A DNA stretch of 59,712 nucleotides from contig NZ_JAGPOX010000048.1 in the NCBI RefSeq assembly GCF_019038435.1, forward strand, positions 1-59,712, given 5' to 3'. The number at the start of each line of letters is the position of its first letter. The first letter of the stretch is position 1. The translations under genes and the position numbers were made by a program. The notes under the pieces are model-generated. The model was not told the DNA's origin, ran no database searches, and saw nothing but the letters and a program-made list of their open reading frames with translations. The stretch comes from Nocardia alni (GTDB lineage Bacteria > Actinomycetota > Actinomycetes > Mycobacteriales > Mycobacteriaceae). Below, one piece after another: positions 5,749 through 13,674 of this stretch.

Positions 5749-8628
5749 TCAGCCCAGGCTGATGGCAATTTGGATGCGGGACCGCAGGTCGAGTTTGTTG
5801 AGGATGTTGGAGACGTGCGTTTGCACGGTGCGTCGGGAAAGGTACATCTGTGTGGCGATATCGGAGTTGGACATACCGAGGGCCACGAATTTTGCCACCT
5901 TCTGCTCCGTGACAGTCAGGGCGGCGAGTCCGGTTTTGGGACGCTGACGGGATCCTCGGGTTCCACGGCGGACCCCGAGGCGGCGTAGCCGGGAAAGCGT
6001 GCGGGCCGAATCGGTTTCCGCGCCGAACTGGTCGTAGAGTTCGATCGCGGCTTCCATGGTTTCGCGCGCCGGGCCGGTCTGACCGTCAGCTGCCAGAAGC
6101 ACCGCAAGATTTTCCTGCGTTTGAGCCTCGAGCAGGCGGTAACCGGCCTGGCGGAACTGCTGGGTGGCTTCCGCGAGCAGGTCCGGCCGGTTCTCGAGCA
6201 GACCATGGCACAGCAGCGCCGCGCCCCGGCGACTGGGAGTGGACTGTACTTCCGCGATCGCGTCAGCCTTGGCAGTGACGATTTCAAGTCCAGCACGGTC
6301 GCCTATCGAGTACACCAGCCGCGCGGCATCGGGGATGGCGTGGTGCAAGAAGACATTGAGCACCGGCGCGGGTTGACAAATAATATCGACCAGGACATGA
6401 GCCGATGCGCCGGCGTCCTCTTCGGCCTCCGCTATGAGCGCATGGGCCCACGGATGAAAGTGGGAATGCGCGCGGGCGCCCATACTGCTGTCTTGCGCCG
6501 GGATCGTCGGGCGCTCGGTGATCTGGCCACGCCGCATGTGAATGATGGCGGCGAGGGTCTGGCCCGGTGCGTCATAACCAAGAGTATCGGGGGCTTCATG
6601 CAGTGCATCGAGTTCGGCGAGCGCATCATCCCAGTCGCCGGTGACATACATCAGGCGCGCGCGAGCGAGCAGGTTCGGCGCGAGATATGTGCCGTGATTG
6701 TCCAGACAGAAGCGGTTCGCGGCGTCTAGTGCGGCGTGCGCGTCTTCGGTTCTGTCCAGTTCTATCAGGCAGTGGCTGCGCAGTAGATAAGGGTCGAATT
6801 GGTCGAAGCGTTTTCCGGCTTGTACGCCCGTGTTGTACGCGTCGATCACTTTATCGGCCATCGTCAAGGCATCGTCGAGTTGGCCGTTGCATAGCCGGAA
6901 TCCGCCGAGCCCCATGTATCCGAAGCCACCGGCCACCGGATCGTCGTGGATTCTGCCGATCGAGATGGCTTTTTCCGCGGCTTTTTCCGCGGCGGTGAAA
7001 TCCTCGAGGAAACAATACGTCAACGCCATGAAGCCGTGGATCTGGCCCTGCTCCTGCGGGGCGAGCGATGGCAGCGCAAGCGCGTTACGGGACTCGGTGA
7101 TGGCGTCGCGGAGGCGCCCCTGCCCGTGGCAGGCCTGCGCGAGCAGCCAGCGCAAGGCGCCGTCAGCTGTTGGGTCGAGGGAATGGGCAGCCAGGGCTGT
7201 CCTCGCCGCGGCTTCGGCTCGTGCGGCCCGGCCGGACCACAGCAGGGCCCGCACTTGGTGTAGGCACAGCGCTGCGCGGGCCGCTTTTGGGAGACGGGCA
7301 GTGGTCAGGGCGGAGTCGAGCAAGCTGACGGCAAGGTCGGGGGCGCGCACGATCAGTGTGTCGGCGTCCCGGGTGAGCCAGGTCAGGCAGGGCTGGTCGA
7401 GAGTGGTGCGGGAGGCGACCAGGAATAGTGCGATGTTTTCGGCCGAGGCGCCGGTTTCGATGAGTGCGTGCGCCGCACGGGCCTGAAGAGCCCGTCGGGT
7501 GTCGTCCGGCACCTGCCTCGCGAAGGCTTGCCGTATGAGGTCGTGACGGAATCCGAGCCGGTGTTCAGTGTGCGCCAGCAGGCCGGTTTCCAACGCTAGG
7601 CTGACTGCGTTCCACACCTCGAGCACGGACACGCCCAGAACTGTCGAGAGCTCGTAGGCCTCGATCTCTGGCCCCAGTGCGGCGGCCATGGACAGGATTT
7701 GGCGAGCGGCGACCGGCAGAAAGTCCAACCGACGCAGGATTGTGTCGGTCAGTGTCCGCGGAAGGGTGATCGTCGCGTCCTCGCCATCCACGGATGTGCC
7801 GATCTGCTCGGCGATCCCCTCACTGAGCAGTATTTCTCCTGCTTGCCGCAGCCCCGCCACCAATTCGGTCACATAGAGTGGATTACCGCCCGCGGTGGCG
7901 ACGATCGTACGCAATCCGGGCCCCGCGGGTGCGCCGGCTACGTCTTCGGTAAGGGCCGCCACGGCAGGCTCGTCCAACGGGTTCAGCCGCAGCCACGTCG
8001 CGCCGGACTCGCCGAGCTCCCGTAACACCGCGGCCAATGATTCGTCGCGTGGAACCGGTCGCACTGCGACGAGCATGAGCAATGGAAGCTGCGTGATCCC
8101 GGCGGCCAACCGTCGTATCACCAGCAGACTGGCGGCGTCGGCCCACTGAAGGTCGTCCACTGCCAGCGCCACCGGACCTCGCGCGCACAAACCGTCGATC
8201 ACTGTCAGCAAAGCCTCACTGACCGCGAATTCGCGACTGGCGGCTCCTTCAGCCGGGCCTTCGCTGCGCAGCAGGGCCCGCGCTCGGTCCATCAAAACGT
8301 CTTCGGATGGGCTCTTCGACTCGAAGCACGAGGCGATCGCGGTGAACGGCACCTGGTTTTCGATCAGGGCGCCCCGCCCTGACAAGATCTTCACCTTTCG
8401 CGAACGGAAATGCCTCCTCACCGCATCCAGCAACGCGGTCTTACCGATCCCGGGTTCCCCCTCGACCACTACTACGACGCCGTGACCGGCGACTGCCTCT
8501 TCGACCGAATGCGCTATCCGGTTGAACTCGTCCTGTCGGCCGACGAACGGGGCTGGTCTGGGGCTTGCCACAGTTGAAAGAAAATCGGTCGAGGGTGTGC
8601 CCGCCGTCGGTCGCTCGCGAGGCGTCAT
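5749..8628 (-). CDS. LAL-type (large ATP-binding) LuxR-family transcription regulator
   Basis: At 959 residues this matches the LAL/MalT class. An N-terminal AAA-type ATPase starts at FVGRQDEF, with Walker A GEPGIGKT (57-64) and Walker B LAVDDLQWAD near residue 170. A long TPR-like helical region fills the middle (around residues 400-880). The C-terminal LuxR helix-turn-helix is LTVTEQKVAKFVALG, SNSDIATQMYLSRRTVQTHV, SNILNKLDL. Such proteins activate transcription when a ligand and ATP are bound, and are common pathway-specific activators in actinomycete secondary metabolism. The gene is convergent with the P450, which is a candidate target. There is no strong Shine-Dalgarno at the ATG at 8628. 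The 8629-8875 gap holds repeat copy B and nothing else I can see. Confidence 0.93.
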   Translation of the reverse strand: MTPRERPTAGTPSTDFLSTVASPRPAPFVGRQDEFNRIAHSVEEAVAGHGVVVVVEGEPGIGKTALLDAVRRHFRSRKVKILSGRGALIENQVPFTAIASCFESKSPSEDVLMDRARALLRSEGPAEGAASREFAVSEALLTVIDGLCARGPVALAVDDLQWADAASLLVIRRLAAGITQLPLLMLVAVRPVPRDESLAAVLRELGESGATWLRLNPLDEPAVAALTEDVAGAPAGPGLRTIVATAGGNPLYVTELVAGLRQAGEILLSEGIAEQIGTSVDGEDATITLPRTLTDTILRRLDFLPVAARQILSMAAALGPEIEAYELSTVLGVSVLEVWNAVSLALETGLLAHTEHRLGFRHDLIRQAFARQVPDDTRRALQARAAHALIETGASAENIALFLVASRTTLDQPCLTWLTRDADTLIVRAPDLAVSLLDSALTTARLPKAARAALCLHQVRALLWSGRAARAEAAARTALAAHSLDPTADGALRWLLAQACHGQGRLRDAITESRNALALPSLAPQEQGQIHGFMALTYCFLEDFTAAEKAAEKAISIGRIHDDPVAGGFGYMGLGGFRLCNGQLDDALTMADKVIDAYNTGVQAGKRFDQFDPYLLRSHCLIELDRTEDAHAALDAANRFCLDNHGTYLAPNLLARARLMYVTGDWDDALAELDALHEAPDTLGYDAPGQTLAAIIHMRRGQITERPTIPAQDSSMGARAHSHFHPWAHALIAEAEEDAGASAHVLVDIICQPAPVLNVFLHHAIPDAARLVYSIGDRAGLEIVTAKADAIAEVQSTPSRRGAALLCHGLLENRPDLLAEATQQFRQAGYRLLEAQTQENLAVLLAADGQTGPARETMEAAIELYDQFGAETDSARTLSRLRRLGVRRGTRGSRQRPKTGLAALTVTEQKVAKFVALGMSNSDIATQMYLSRRTVQTHVSNILNKLDLRSRIQIAISLG

Positions 8629-8789
8629 GAGTACAGCGAAGCTGTGAGTTCGACCGTCTCGGATCGATGGATTTCGGGTGTTTCGATAGTTGGCACGACA
8701 ACTCCACGGTGAGACTGAAGTGGCTGCGGCCGTGAGTTCGCGGCCCGTGGCGCACCGAAGGGGGCCTCGGCTCCGGCCTGTGTGCCGTA

Positions 8790-8825
8790 ACGAGAAGACT
8801 AGAACGGTTGCCGTGCGAATCCAAG
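8790..8825 (+). repeat. Direct repeat copy B, right of the P450/LAL region
   Basis: Second copy of the ~36-bp element at 4071-4106, same orientation, beginning ACGAGAAGACTAGAACGG. It lies between the LAL regulator start (8628) and the end of the tautomerase fusion (8876). The two copies bracket a 4.7-kb segment holding the ABC remnant, the P450 and the LAL gene. Confidence 0.8.
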
Positions 8826-8875
8826 TGTCGGAAACGATATGCGTTGTGCCCTGGGATCTGGGCTGTCCGGACAGA

Positions 8876-9694
8876 TCAGCTGCGAATCTGTGCCGTGTCG
8901 GCGTACAGCCGGGTGTGGGCGAGGCGACCGTTGGCGACCTCGAACAGCCAGAGGTTGTGGAACACCACCGGAACGCCGGTCGCCTTGGGGACCGCCGTGT
9001 TGGTCAGCTGGACCGCGAAATACTCTTCGGCCTCGATCACCTGGTCGACCTGGCTGCTGAACGAGTCCCACACCTCCATTCCACCGGGCGTCTTCGCGAA
9101 GAAGTCCTCGAAGGTTTCGCGGCCGGTGTAATCGCCGCCGTAGGGCAGCGATTCGGGGAGCGACATGACGAAGTCGTCCCGGAGTATCGGCAGAATGCGG
9201 CTACTGTCGCGGCGCGCGAACAGTTCCGTTATGGCATAGGCCATCTCGTCCTTCGTGTACACCTGCCGTGAGCCGGGTTTGTCGGTTGCGGCGTCGAGTG
9301 CCTCGATCGCGACCATGTCGGTCCCGATGACGCCGTCGGCGAAGGAGAAGTTCTCCGGCGGTGTGAGTGTCATCATCACGAAGACGTCCGCCGGGCTGAT
9401 GCCCGGGTCGACGTTGAGCAGGTGTACCAGCGTTGTATAGAAGCGGCGCTTGGCCTTCGGGCCGCGCTCGAGGCCGTCGGTGATGCGGATGACGGTCCAG
9501 TCCTGCGAGCGCGGACCGCCTCGGAACTCGCGGGGGAACACCATCGTGCCCTGCTCGAATTCGTGGATGAGCTGGAAGTCGTCGTCCGGCTTCATGTTGA
9601 GCTCGGAGACCAGTGCGTCGTGCACCGCCCGGGAAACCGCTCGGATGTGCTCGGGTGACTTGCCGCGGGCCAGTGAGATGTCGACGAAAGGCAT
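8876..9694 (-). CDS. Tautomerase-family / SnoaL-like fusion protein
   Basis: The N-terminal ~125 residues start MPFVDISLARGKSPEHIRAV. Pro2 directly after the initiator is the catalytic base of the 4-oxalocrotonate tautomerase superfamily, and SRAVHDALVSELNMKPDD and FPREFRGG fit the longer (MSAD/cis-CaaD-like) branch. Residues from about 145 to the end (TKDEMAYAITELFARRD ... TLYAD-like TRLYADTAQ) look like a SnoaL/NTF2-type cone fold used by polyketide cyclases and small hydrolases. The total of 272 residues is about twice a single tautomerase, consistent with a true fusion rather than a mis-joined frame. The ATG at 9694 has AGGA seven bases upstream. The gene is divergent from a TetR gene, with two dyads in between, so it is a likely TetR target. 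Substrate unknown. Confidence 0.82.
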   Translation of the reverse strand: MPFVDISLARGKSPEHIRAVSRAVHDALVSELNMKPDDDFQLIHEFEQGTMVFPREFRGGPRSQDWTVIRITDGLERGPKAKRRFYTTLVHLLNVDPGISPADVFVMMTLTPPENFSFADGVIGTDMVAIEALDAATDKPGSRQVYTKDEMAYAITELFARRDSSRILPILRDDFVMSLPESLPYGGDYTGRETFEDFFAKTPGGMEVWDSFSSQVDQVIEAEEYFAVQLTNTAVPKATGVPVVFHNLWLFEVANGRLAHTRLYADTAQIRS

Positions 9695-9761
9695 GATGCG
9701 TCCTGTCTGGGGGCTGGTCCAGGCCGACCTTGCAGCTGGTCGGCCTGAGCAGGCTTCTTAT

Positions 9762-9785
9762 ACTATGTAGGTCATCATACATAGT
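9762..9785. promoter_or_regulatory. Operator dyad 1 for the divergent TetR regulator
   Basis: ACTATGTA (9762-9769) and TACATAGT (9778-9785) are perfect inverted arms separated by eight bases. The core ATGTAGG-N6-ATACAT is repeated at the second dyad near the TetR start. It lies 68 bp upstream of the tautomerase fusion start, a normal place for repression of that gene. Confidence 0.72.
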
Positions 9786-9906
9786 TGATGAGCGAAGAGG
9801 GCCGCGCGGCCGCATGATCCTGTAGCCTCTACTTGACGATTCAGGTGATTCTCGGTAAAGATCGAACGTTTGGTGCCTTCGTAACGGAGTTTGAACTCCT
9901 GATATT

Positions 9907-9924
9907 ATGTAGGCTGGCATACAT
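9907..9924. promoter_or_regulatory. Operator dyad 2 for the divergent TetR regulator
   Basis: ATGTA (9907-9911) and TACAT (9920-9924) are separated by eight bases, the same spacing and core as dyad 1. It sits 29 bp before the TetR start codon, suggesting autoregulation. Confidence 0.65.
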
Positions 9925-9952
9925 TCATTACTGATGACGGGACGACACAGCG

Positions 9953-10573
9953 ATGGGGCGACGGTCGGACGCAAAACAGAAGATGGTGCAGGCCGCCAAA
10001 CAGCTCATCCGCGAGCGCGGCTACAACGCGACGGCCTTCTCCGACGTCCTCGAGCTCAGCGGTGCTCCTCGCGGCTCGGCCTACCACCATTTCCCGGGCG
10101 GCAAAGCGCAACTGGCGATCGAGGCGGCCGCCGCACACGCGCACGAGCAAGTGGAGATAATCGACCGCGCCGCCGACCAGGCGGACAGCGCGACACGGCT
10201 CATCGAGATCTACGTGGACCGCGGCCGCGAAGGCATGGTGGCCAGCGATTATTCACGCGGCTGCGGAATCGCCCCACTGGTGATCGAAGGCGCCGCCCGA
10301 GACTCGAACGAAGTAGCCGAGGTGAGCCGCCAATCGTTCACCGAAATGGCCGATCGACTCGCCTACCACTTCGTAGCGTTCGGCCTCGAGCGCCCCACCG
10401 CCCGCACGCTCGCGGACGCCGTGATCGCAGGCGTCGAGGGCGCGATGGTGACCGCCCGCGCCCAGCGCAGCCCGGCCCCGTACGACGCCGTGCAAGCCGT
10501 GATGACCCAGTATGCGGCGAGCGTCGCGCCCAGGAGTTCCGGCCGTCAGGGTACGGGAGGATCTCGGGTCTGA
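9953..10573 (+). CDS. TetR/AcrR-family transcription regulator
   Basis: The 206-residue protein has the standard TetR N-terminal DNA-binding domain: KQKMVQAAKQLIRERGYNAT, FSDVLELSGAPRGSAYHHFPG, KAQLAIEAA. The HTH wording APRGSAYHHFPGGK is typical of the LmrA/YxaF subgroup, whose members repress adjacent detoxification or efflux genes. The C-terminal ligand domain (RGCGIAPLVIEGA ... AVIAGVEGAMVTAR) also fits that subgroup. Two matching dyads at 9762-9785 and 9907-9924 lie in the intergenic region shared with the tautomerase fusion, so both genes are probably repressed until a small molecule binds. The Shine-Dalgarno is weak (GACGGGA). Confidence 0.93.
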   Translation: MGRRSDAKQKMVQAAKQLIRERGYNATAFSDVLELSGAPRGSAYHHFPGGKAQLAIEAAAAHAHEQVEIIDRAADQADSATRLIEIYVDRGREGMVASDYSRGCGIAPLVIEGAARDSNEVAEVSRQSFTEMADRLAYHFVAFGLERPTARTLADAVIAGVEGAMVTARAQRSPAPYDAVQAVMTQYAASVAPRSSGRQGTGGSRV

Positions 10574-10738
10574 TCGTTCGACGCGGGCTCGGCCGGAACG
10601 GCGGGTCTGAGGGGGCTGATACGGCGCAGATTCAGCCGTAACGGGATTCAGACCGTACTCACGGAGGACGCCGGTAACAGACGCTGTCCGGCAGGTGCTG
10701 ACTGCGTATCAGGAGCTGTGGGTATCGACGCTGAACGG

Positions 10739-10804
10739 TCGCAATTCGTCAGCCTGGGAGCCGCAAATCGTCAGTGTAGACGTCGCATATCGGCAGCCTG
10801 GGCC
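10739..10804. repeat. Three degenerate 22-bp tandem copies in the 10574-10969 gap
   Basis: Units starting TCGCAATTCGTCAGCCTGGG, CCGCAAATCGTCAGTGTAGA and TCGCATATCGGCAGCCTGGG follow one another with an exact 22-base period. The units are not separated by unique spacers, so this is not a CRISPR array. No convincing gene is visible on either strand of 10574-10969; the only other item is the palindrome at 10952-10963. Confidence 0.55.
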
Positions 10805-10951
10805 GCGGGCTCGTATTAAACAGGTTGTATGCACGACTGGCACAACCGCCGCCGCGAAGTCAGCCGGACCCGGGCAAATGGATAGGGGTGCGTAGGCCGC
10901 CTACCGGCGACGGGTGGGCCGACCCGCACGCCTGTGCGGCCGAGCCAGGGT

Positions 10952-10963
10952 ATTCCATGGAAT
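10952..10963. promoter_or_regulatory. Palindrome beside the end of the DUF2255 gene
   Basis: ATTCCATGGAAT is a perfect 12-bp palindrome flanked by GGGT and CCC. It lies seven bases beyond the stop codon of the leftward DUF2255 gene, so it may act in termination or be a binding site. Confidence 0.3.
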
Positions 10964-10969
10964 CCCTTC

Positions 10970-11344
10970 CTAGCGAGGCACTACACGCATGGTGGTGCCC
11001 GCCGCCTGCGTGCTGTTGATGGAGTCGATGATCGGGGCGGCGTAGCGGTGGTATTTGGTGCGGTAGGCGGCGTCGATGCGGTCGTCGGCCGTGGAGGCGG
11101 CGTCGACGAATGTGACGTCGGTATCGAGACCGTCGGTGTGGAGGTGGCCTTCGTGAAGTCGGCGGGTGCTCCGATACCAGGTGGCGGTGGGGCCGTTGAC
11201 GGATCGGATGTAGACCTCACCGCCGTCGCGGACCGCCCAGATGATTCGGGGCTTGGTCAGCGTTCCGTCGGAACGGCGGGAGGAGATCTCGATCTCGTCG
11301 ATCCGGTCGATGATGTCGAGTTGGTCCGGGCTCCATGCGGTCAT
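10970..11344 (-). CDS. DUF2255-family protein
   Basis: The 124-residue protein begins MTAWSPDQLDIIDRIDEIEI and contains RRSDGTLTKPRIIWAV, EVYIRSVNG and TWYRSTRRLHEG, a pattern I associate with DUF2255: a small actinobacterial domain with a split-barrel-like order of strands. It ends DAAYRTKYHRY ... TTMRVVPR, as family members do. The biochemical role of DUF2255 is not established. The start chosen is the ATG at 11344 with AAGGAG eight bases upstream; a GTG three codons earlier would overlap that site. The cupin gene lies 51 bases upstream on the same strand, so they form a two-gene unit. Confidence 0.82.
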   Translation of the reverse strand: MTAWSPDQLDIIDRIDEIEISSRRSDGTLTKPRIIWAVRDGGEVYIRSVNGPTATWYRSTRRLHEGHLHTDGLDTDVTFVDAASTADDRIDAAYRTKYHRYAAPIIDSINSTQAAGTTMRVVPR

Positions 11345-11395
11345 GTGGATCACTCCTTCGAAATCGGTTGGGGGAGTTGATGTCAGAGCTGCGGA

Positions 11396-11818
11396 TCAGG
11401 GGCGGGCGCGCTGCCGGTCGGCGCGGGCGTACTCGTCGTCGGTGACGTGTTCGCCCCAGGTGGTTTCCGGAGCGTTCGGATCGCCGGTGCCCTCCCAGAT
11501 CGCCAGATGAGTCATGAAGTGCTCGGTGGTGGCGCCGTGCCAATGCCATTCACCAGGCGGGGTGTAGACGGTGTCGCCGGGACGCATCACGATGACCTGG
11601 CCGTCCCGGGTGGCCACCAGTCCGATGCCCTCGGTGACGTGCAGGGTCTGCCCGACGGCGTGGGTGTGCCAGGCGGTGTGGGCACAGGGGGCGAAGCGGA
11701 CAGCGTTGACCCGGGCTCGCGACGGCTCTTGTCCCCGGTAGATCTGGTCGAACCAGACCTCGCCGGTAAACCACTCGCTCGGGCCTTTCTGCGTGGCCGG
11801 GGTCGGTATTTTCTCCAT
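11396..11818 (-). CDS. Cupin-domain protein
   Basis: This 140-residue protein is a single small cupin. The metal-binding motif 1 is AWHTHAVGQTLHVTEG, with His ligands in H-x-H and a following Glu, and motif 2 is PGDTVYTPPGEWHWHGA with the last His. It is close to the proteins often annotated as (R)-mandelonitrile lyase-like cupins, which may be hydroxynitrile lyases or have unrelated activities; the actual reaction is unknown. The Shine-Dalgarno AAGGAG lies eight bases before the ATG at 11818. It is the first gene of a short unit with the DUF2255 gene, suggesting a shared catabolic or detoxification role. Confidence 0.85.
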   Translation of the reverse strand: MEKIPTPATQKGPSEWFTGEVWFDQIYRGQEPSRARVNAVRFAPCAHTAWHTHAVGQTLHVTEGIGLVATRDGQVIVMRPGDTVYTPPGEWHWHGATTEHFMTHLAIWEGTGDPNAPETTWGEHVTDDEYARADRQRARP

Positions 11819-11939
11819 GTCCTCGTCTCCTTCCTTATGACCCGTGCAGCTAATTTCTGGTTACTTACAGTGTGGCTGTATCGGGCGCGTAGTGGTACGA
11901 AACGGCTGCATGCTGACACGCCGCGGGGCCGTGTCGCGG

Positions 11940-12190
11940 TCACAGGTCGAGTACACGCCGGTTCCGCCGCGCGCGGGAGTGACGCCTGTTCCGGGTAATC
12001 CCAGTACCTCCCTGAGTCGGTTCGCCCGTCACGATCTGCTCGCCGCCAACCATCTCGCTCGCGCCCTCTACGCGCCCATGCTGGCCGATCCCCGCCGACC
12101 CGCCAACAACGCCCGCTTCGTCTACCTCGACCCCGCATCCCGTGAGTTCTTCGCCGACTGAGATCGCGCCGCCGACGACATCGCCGCCAG
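11940..12190 (+). pseudogene. Broken MmyB-type (XRE) regulator, ligand-domain remnant
   Basis: One frame reads RFARHDLLAANHLARALYAP, ADPRRPANNARFVYLDPA, SREFFAD, then stop, then DRAADDIAA. This is the C-terminal MmyB-like ligand-binding domain of actinobacterial XRE regulators, in which FF-x-D-W-x-x-A is expected. The stop TGA at 12159-12161 stands exactly where the conserved Trp (TGG) should be, a one-base nonsense change. The helix-turn-helix half is missing upstream. Both defects together indicate a dead gene. The rest of 11819-12408 contains only disconnected coding-like fragments on the minus strand. Confidence 0.72.
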
Positions 12191-12408
12191 AGCGCGCAGC
12201 CGGTCGGCGCGGGCGCGATGGACGCCACTCGGAGTGAGGTCGAATTGGTCGAAGCCGTGGGGTAGCCAGGATTGCCGTGCAATTCGACGGGGATGCCGCC
12301 CGACATCAGGGGCGGCGTCGGTCCGTCCAGCAACGGGTGCGGGTCCCCAAGGTTGTGGCCGCGTGTGTTCGCTTCCGTCTACGATCAACCGTGAAAGGAG
12401 GCGAGGGA

Positions 12409-13125
12409 GTGGCTTTGAGCAATCGCGTAGTCAATGACCCGCACTACACGGCACCGATATATCACAAGAGCGAAGCGGCTCACATTATTGATGTGCCAGC
12501 CCAGACGTTCCGCAATTGGTCGGTCGGCTATGCCTACAAGCGACTCGACGGTTCGCAAGTTGCCTCACCACCGATCGTCACCACACTAGAACCGCCTCAC
12601 CCTCGAGGTCGGAGTGTGCCGTTCGTCGGTCTTGCCGAGGCGTACATCGTTGCAGCCTTCACCACAGCCGGTCTTCCCATGCAGCGCATCCGCCCCGCTG
12701 TGCTGTGGCTGCAGGAGCACATCGGCCTGCCACAAGCACTTGCGAGCGAACAACTCCAAACTGACGGCGCGGAAGTGCTCTGGGACTTCGGTCGACACTC
12801 CCGGAACCCCGCAGACCTCGACACAGTCGAGGGGCTGGTGGTAATTCGCAGCGGCCAGCAGGTATTTCGCCCAGTAGTTCGCGATTATCTGAAGCGTGTC
12901 ACCTACGAGAACGGGTGGACCAAGACCATCGAACTCGCACAGTACAAGAACGTCAATGTCATCGTGGACCCATGGCTCAACGGCGGGCAGCCGACCGTGG
13001 CCGACCGTGGTATTCGCGTCGTCGACATCACGAGCAGACTGCGGGCCAATGAACCGGTCGACGATATAGCAGACGACTACGACCTGACCCCGAGTCAGGT
13101 CGAGGCGATACTCCGGGCAGCCTGA
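12409..13125 (+). CDS. DUF433-domain protein, probable antitoxin
   Basis: The protein is 238 residues from a GTG at 12409, chosen because AGGAGG lies seven bases upstream; the longer frame to 12277 has no such site. The N-terminal part (SEAAHIIDVPAQTFRNW) looks like a MerR/HTH-type DNA-binding helix pair, and VGLAEAYIVAAFTTAG fits the spacer seen in this family. The C-terminal ~55 residues (VDPWLNGGQPTVADRGIRV, ANEPVDDIADDYDLTPSQVE) are a DUF433 domain, which is often an antitoxin. The downstream PIN-like gene starts four bases after this stop, so the pair is best read as an antitoxin-toxin module with a DNA-binding antitoxin. Confidence 0.8.
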   Translation: MALSNRVVNDPHYTAPIYHKSEAAHIIDVPAQTFRNWSVGYAYKRLDGSQVASPPIVTTLEPPHPRGRSVPFVGLAEAYIVAAFTTAGLPMQRIRPAVLWLQEHIGLPQALASEQLQTDGAEVLWDFGRHSRNPADLDTVEGLVVIRSGQQVFRPVVRDYLKRVTYENGWTKTIELAQYKNVNVIVDPWLNGGQPTVADRGIRVVDITSRLRANEPVDDIADDYDLTPSQVEAILRAA

Positions 13126-13129
13126 GGTT

Positions 13130-13567
13130 ATGGCGGGGGAAGCAGCCGAAGCGGGAGTCAGATTCTTTCTCGACCGCGGCCTCGGTTCACGCATCGTGCC
13201 TGATGCGCTCAGACAAGCTGGGTGGGTCCTCGAAACGATGGACGAACGCTACGGAAAGGAGGAGTCGCAAAATATCCCGGACACCCAATGGATCGAAGAG
13301 GCCACTCTCGCTGGTGACGTGTTGCTTTGCAAGGATGTGGCCATAGCCCACAACCCCCTCGAGGCACAGGTCATCTATATGTCCAATGCGCGGGTATTCG
13401 CCCTGTCCAAGGCAAATTTGGCAGGACGCGCGATGTGTCAATGGTTTCTCGAGAACGAAGCCAAGATCCTGGCCGCCGCGACCAGAGCGAGTGGACCGTA
13501 TGTGATGTCTGTGAATCCGTCGTACAACCTTCGCCGGGTAAAGCTGGCCTATCCTCCACCGAAGTGA
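13130..13567 (+). CDS. PIN-like (VapC/Mut7-C-type) toxin candidate
   Basis: This 145-residue protein has an acidic-residue pattern expected of PIN-fold nucleases: FLDRGLGSRIVPDALRQAGW near the N-terminus (Asp, then P-x-A-L-R), TQWIEEATLAGDVLLCKDVAIAHN in the middle (Glu and Asp), and a C-terminal helical part. PIN-like proteins of this kind (DUF5615/VapC45-like) usually partner with a DUF433 antitoxin, exactly the arrangement here with a four-base gap. They are predicted Mg-dependent RNases. Co-transcription and coupling with the upstream gene are very likely. Toxic activity itself is inferred. Confidence 0.75.
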   Translation: MAGEAAEAGVRFFLDRGLGSRIVPDALRQAGWVLETMDERYGKEESQNIPDTQWIEEATLAGDVLLCKDVAIAHNPLEAQVIYMSNARVFALSKANLAGRAMCQWFLENEAKILAAATRASGPYVMSVNPSYNLRRVKLAYPPPK

Positions 13568-13674
13568 CGTCACCGGCCAGCATGCGCTCGAGTCCGGCAG
13601 GTTGGTGTCCGTGCGGAAGTCTTCTCGATCAGATTGATATTCTCGGTGGCGAGATTGTCATTTTCAAGGAGTCG

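Noticed and set aside
10739..10804. Short repeat units as a CRISPR array
   Set aside because: The units are only 22 bp, contiguous and degenerate, with no spacers and no cas genes.
12122..12388. Minus-strand fragments such as WLPHGFDQFDLTPSGV near the MmyB remnant
   Set aside because: The composition looks protein-like, but the pieces do not join in one frame and I cannot tie them to a family, so they are not listed as a gene.
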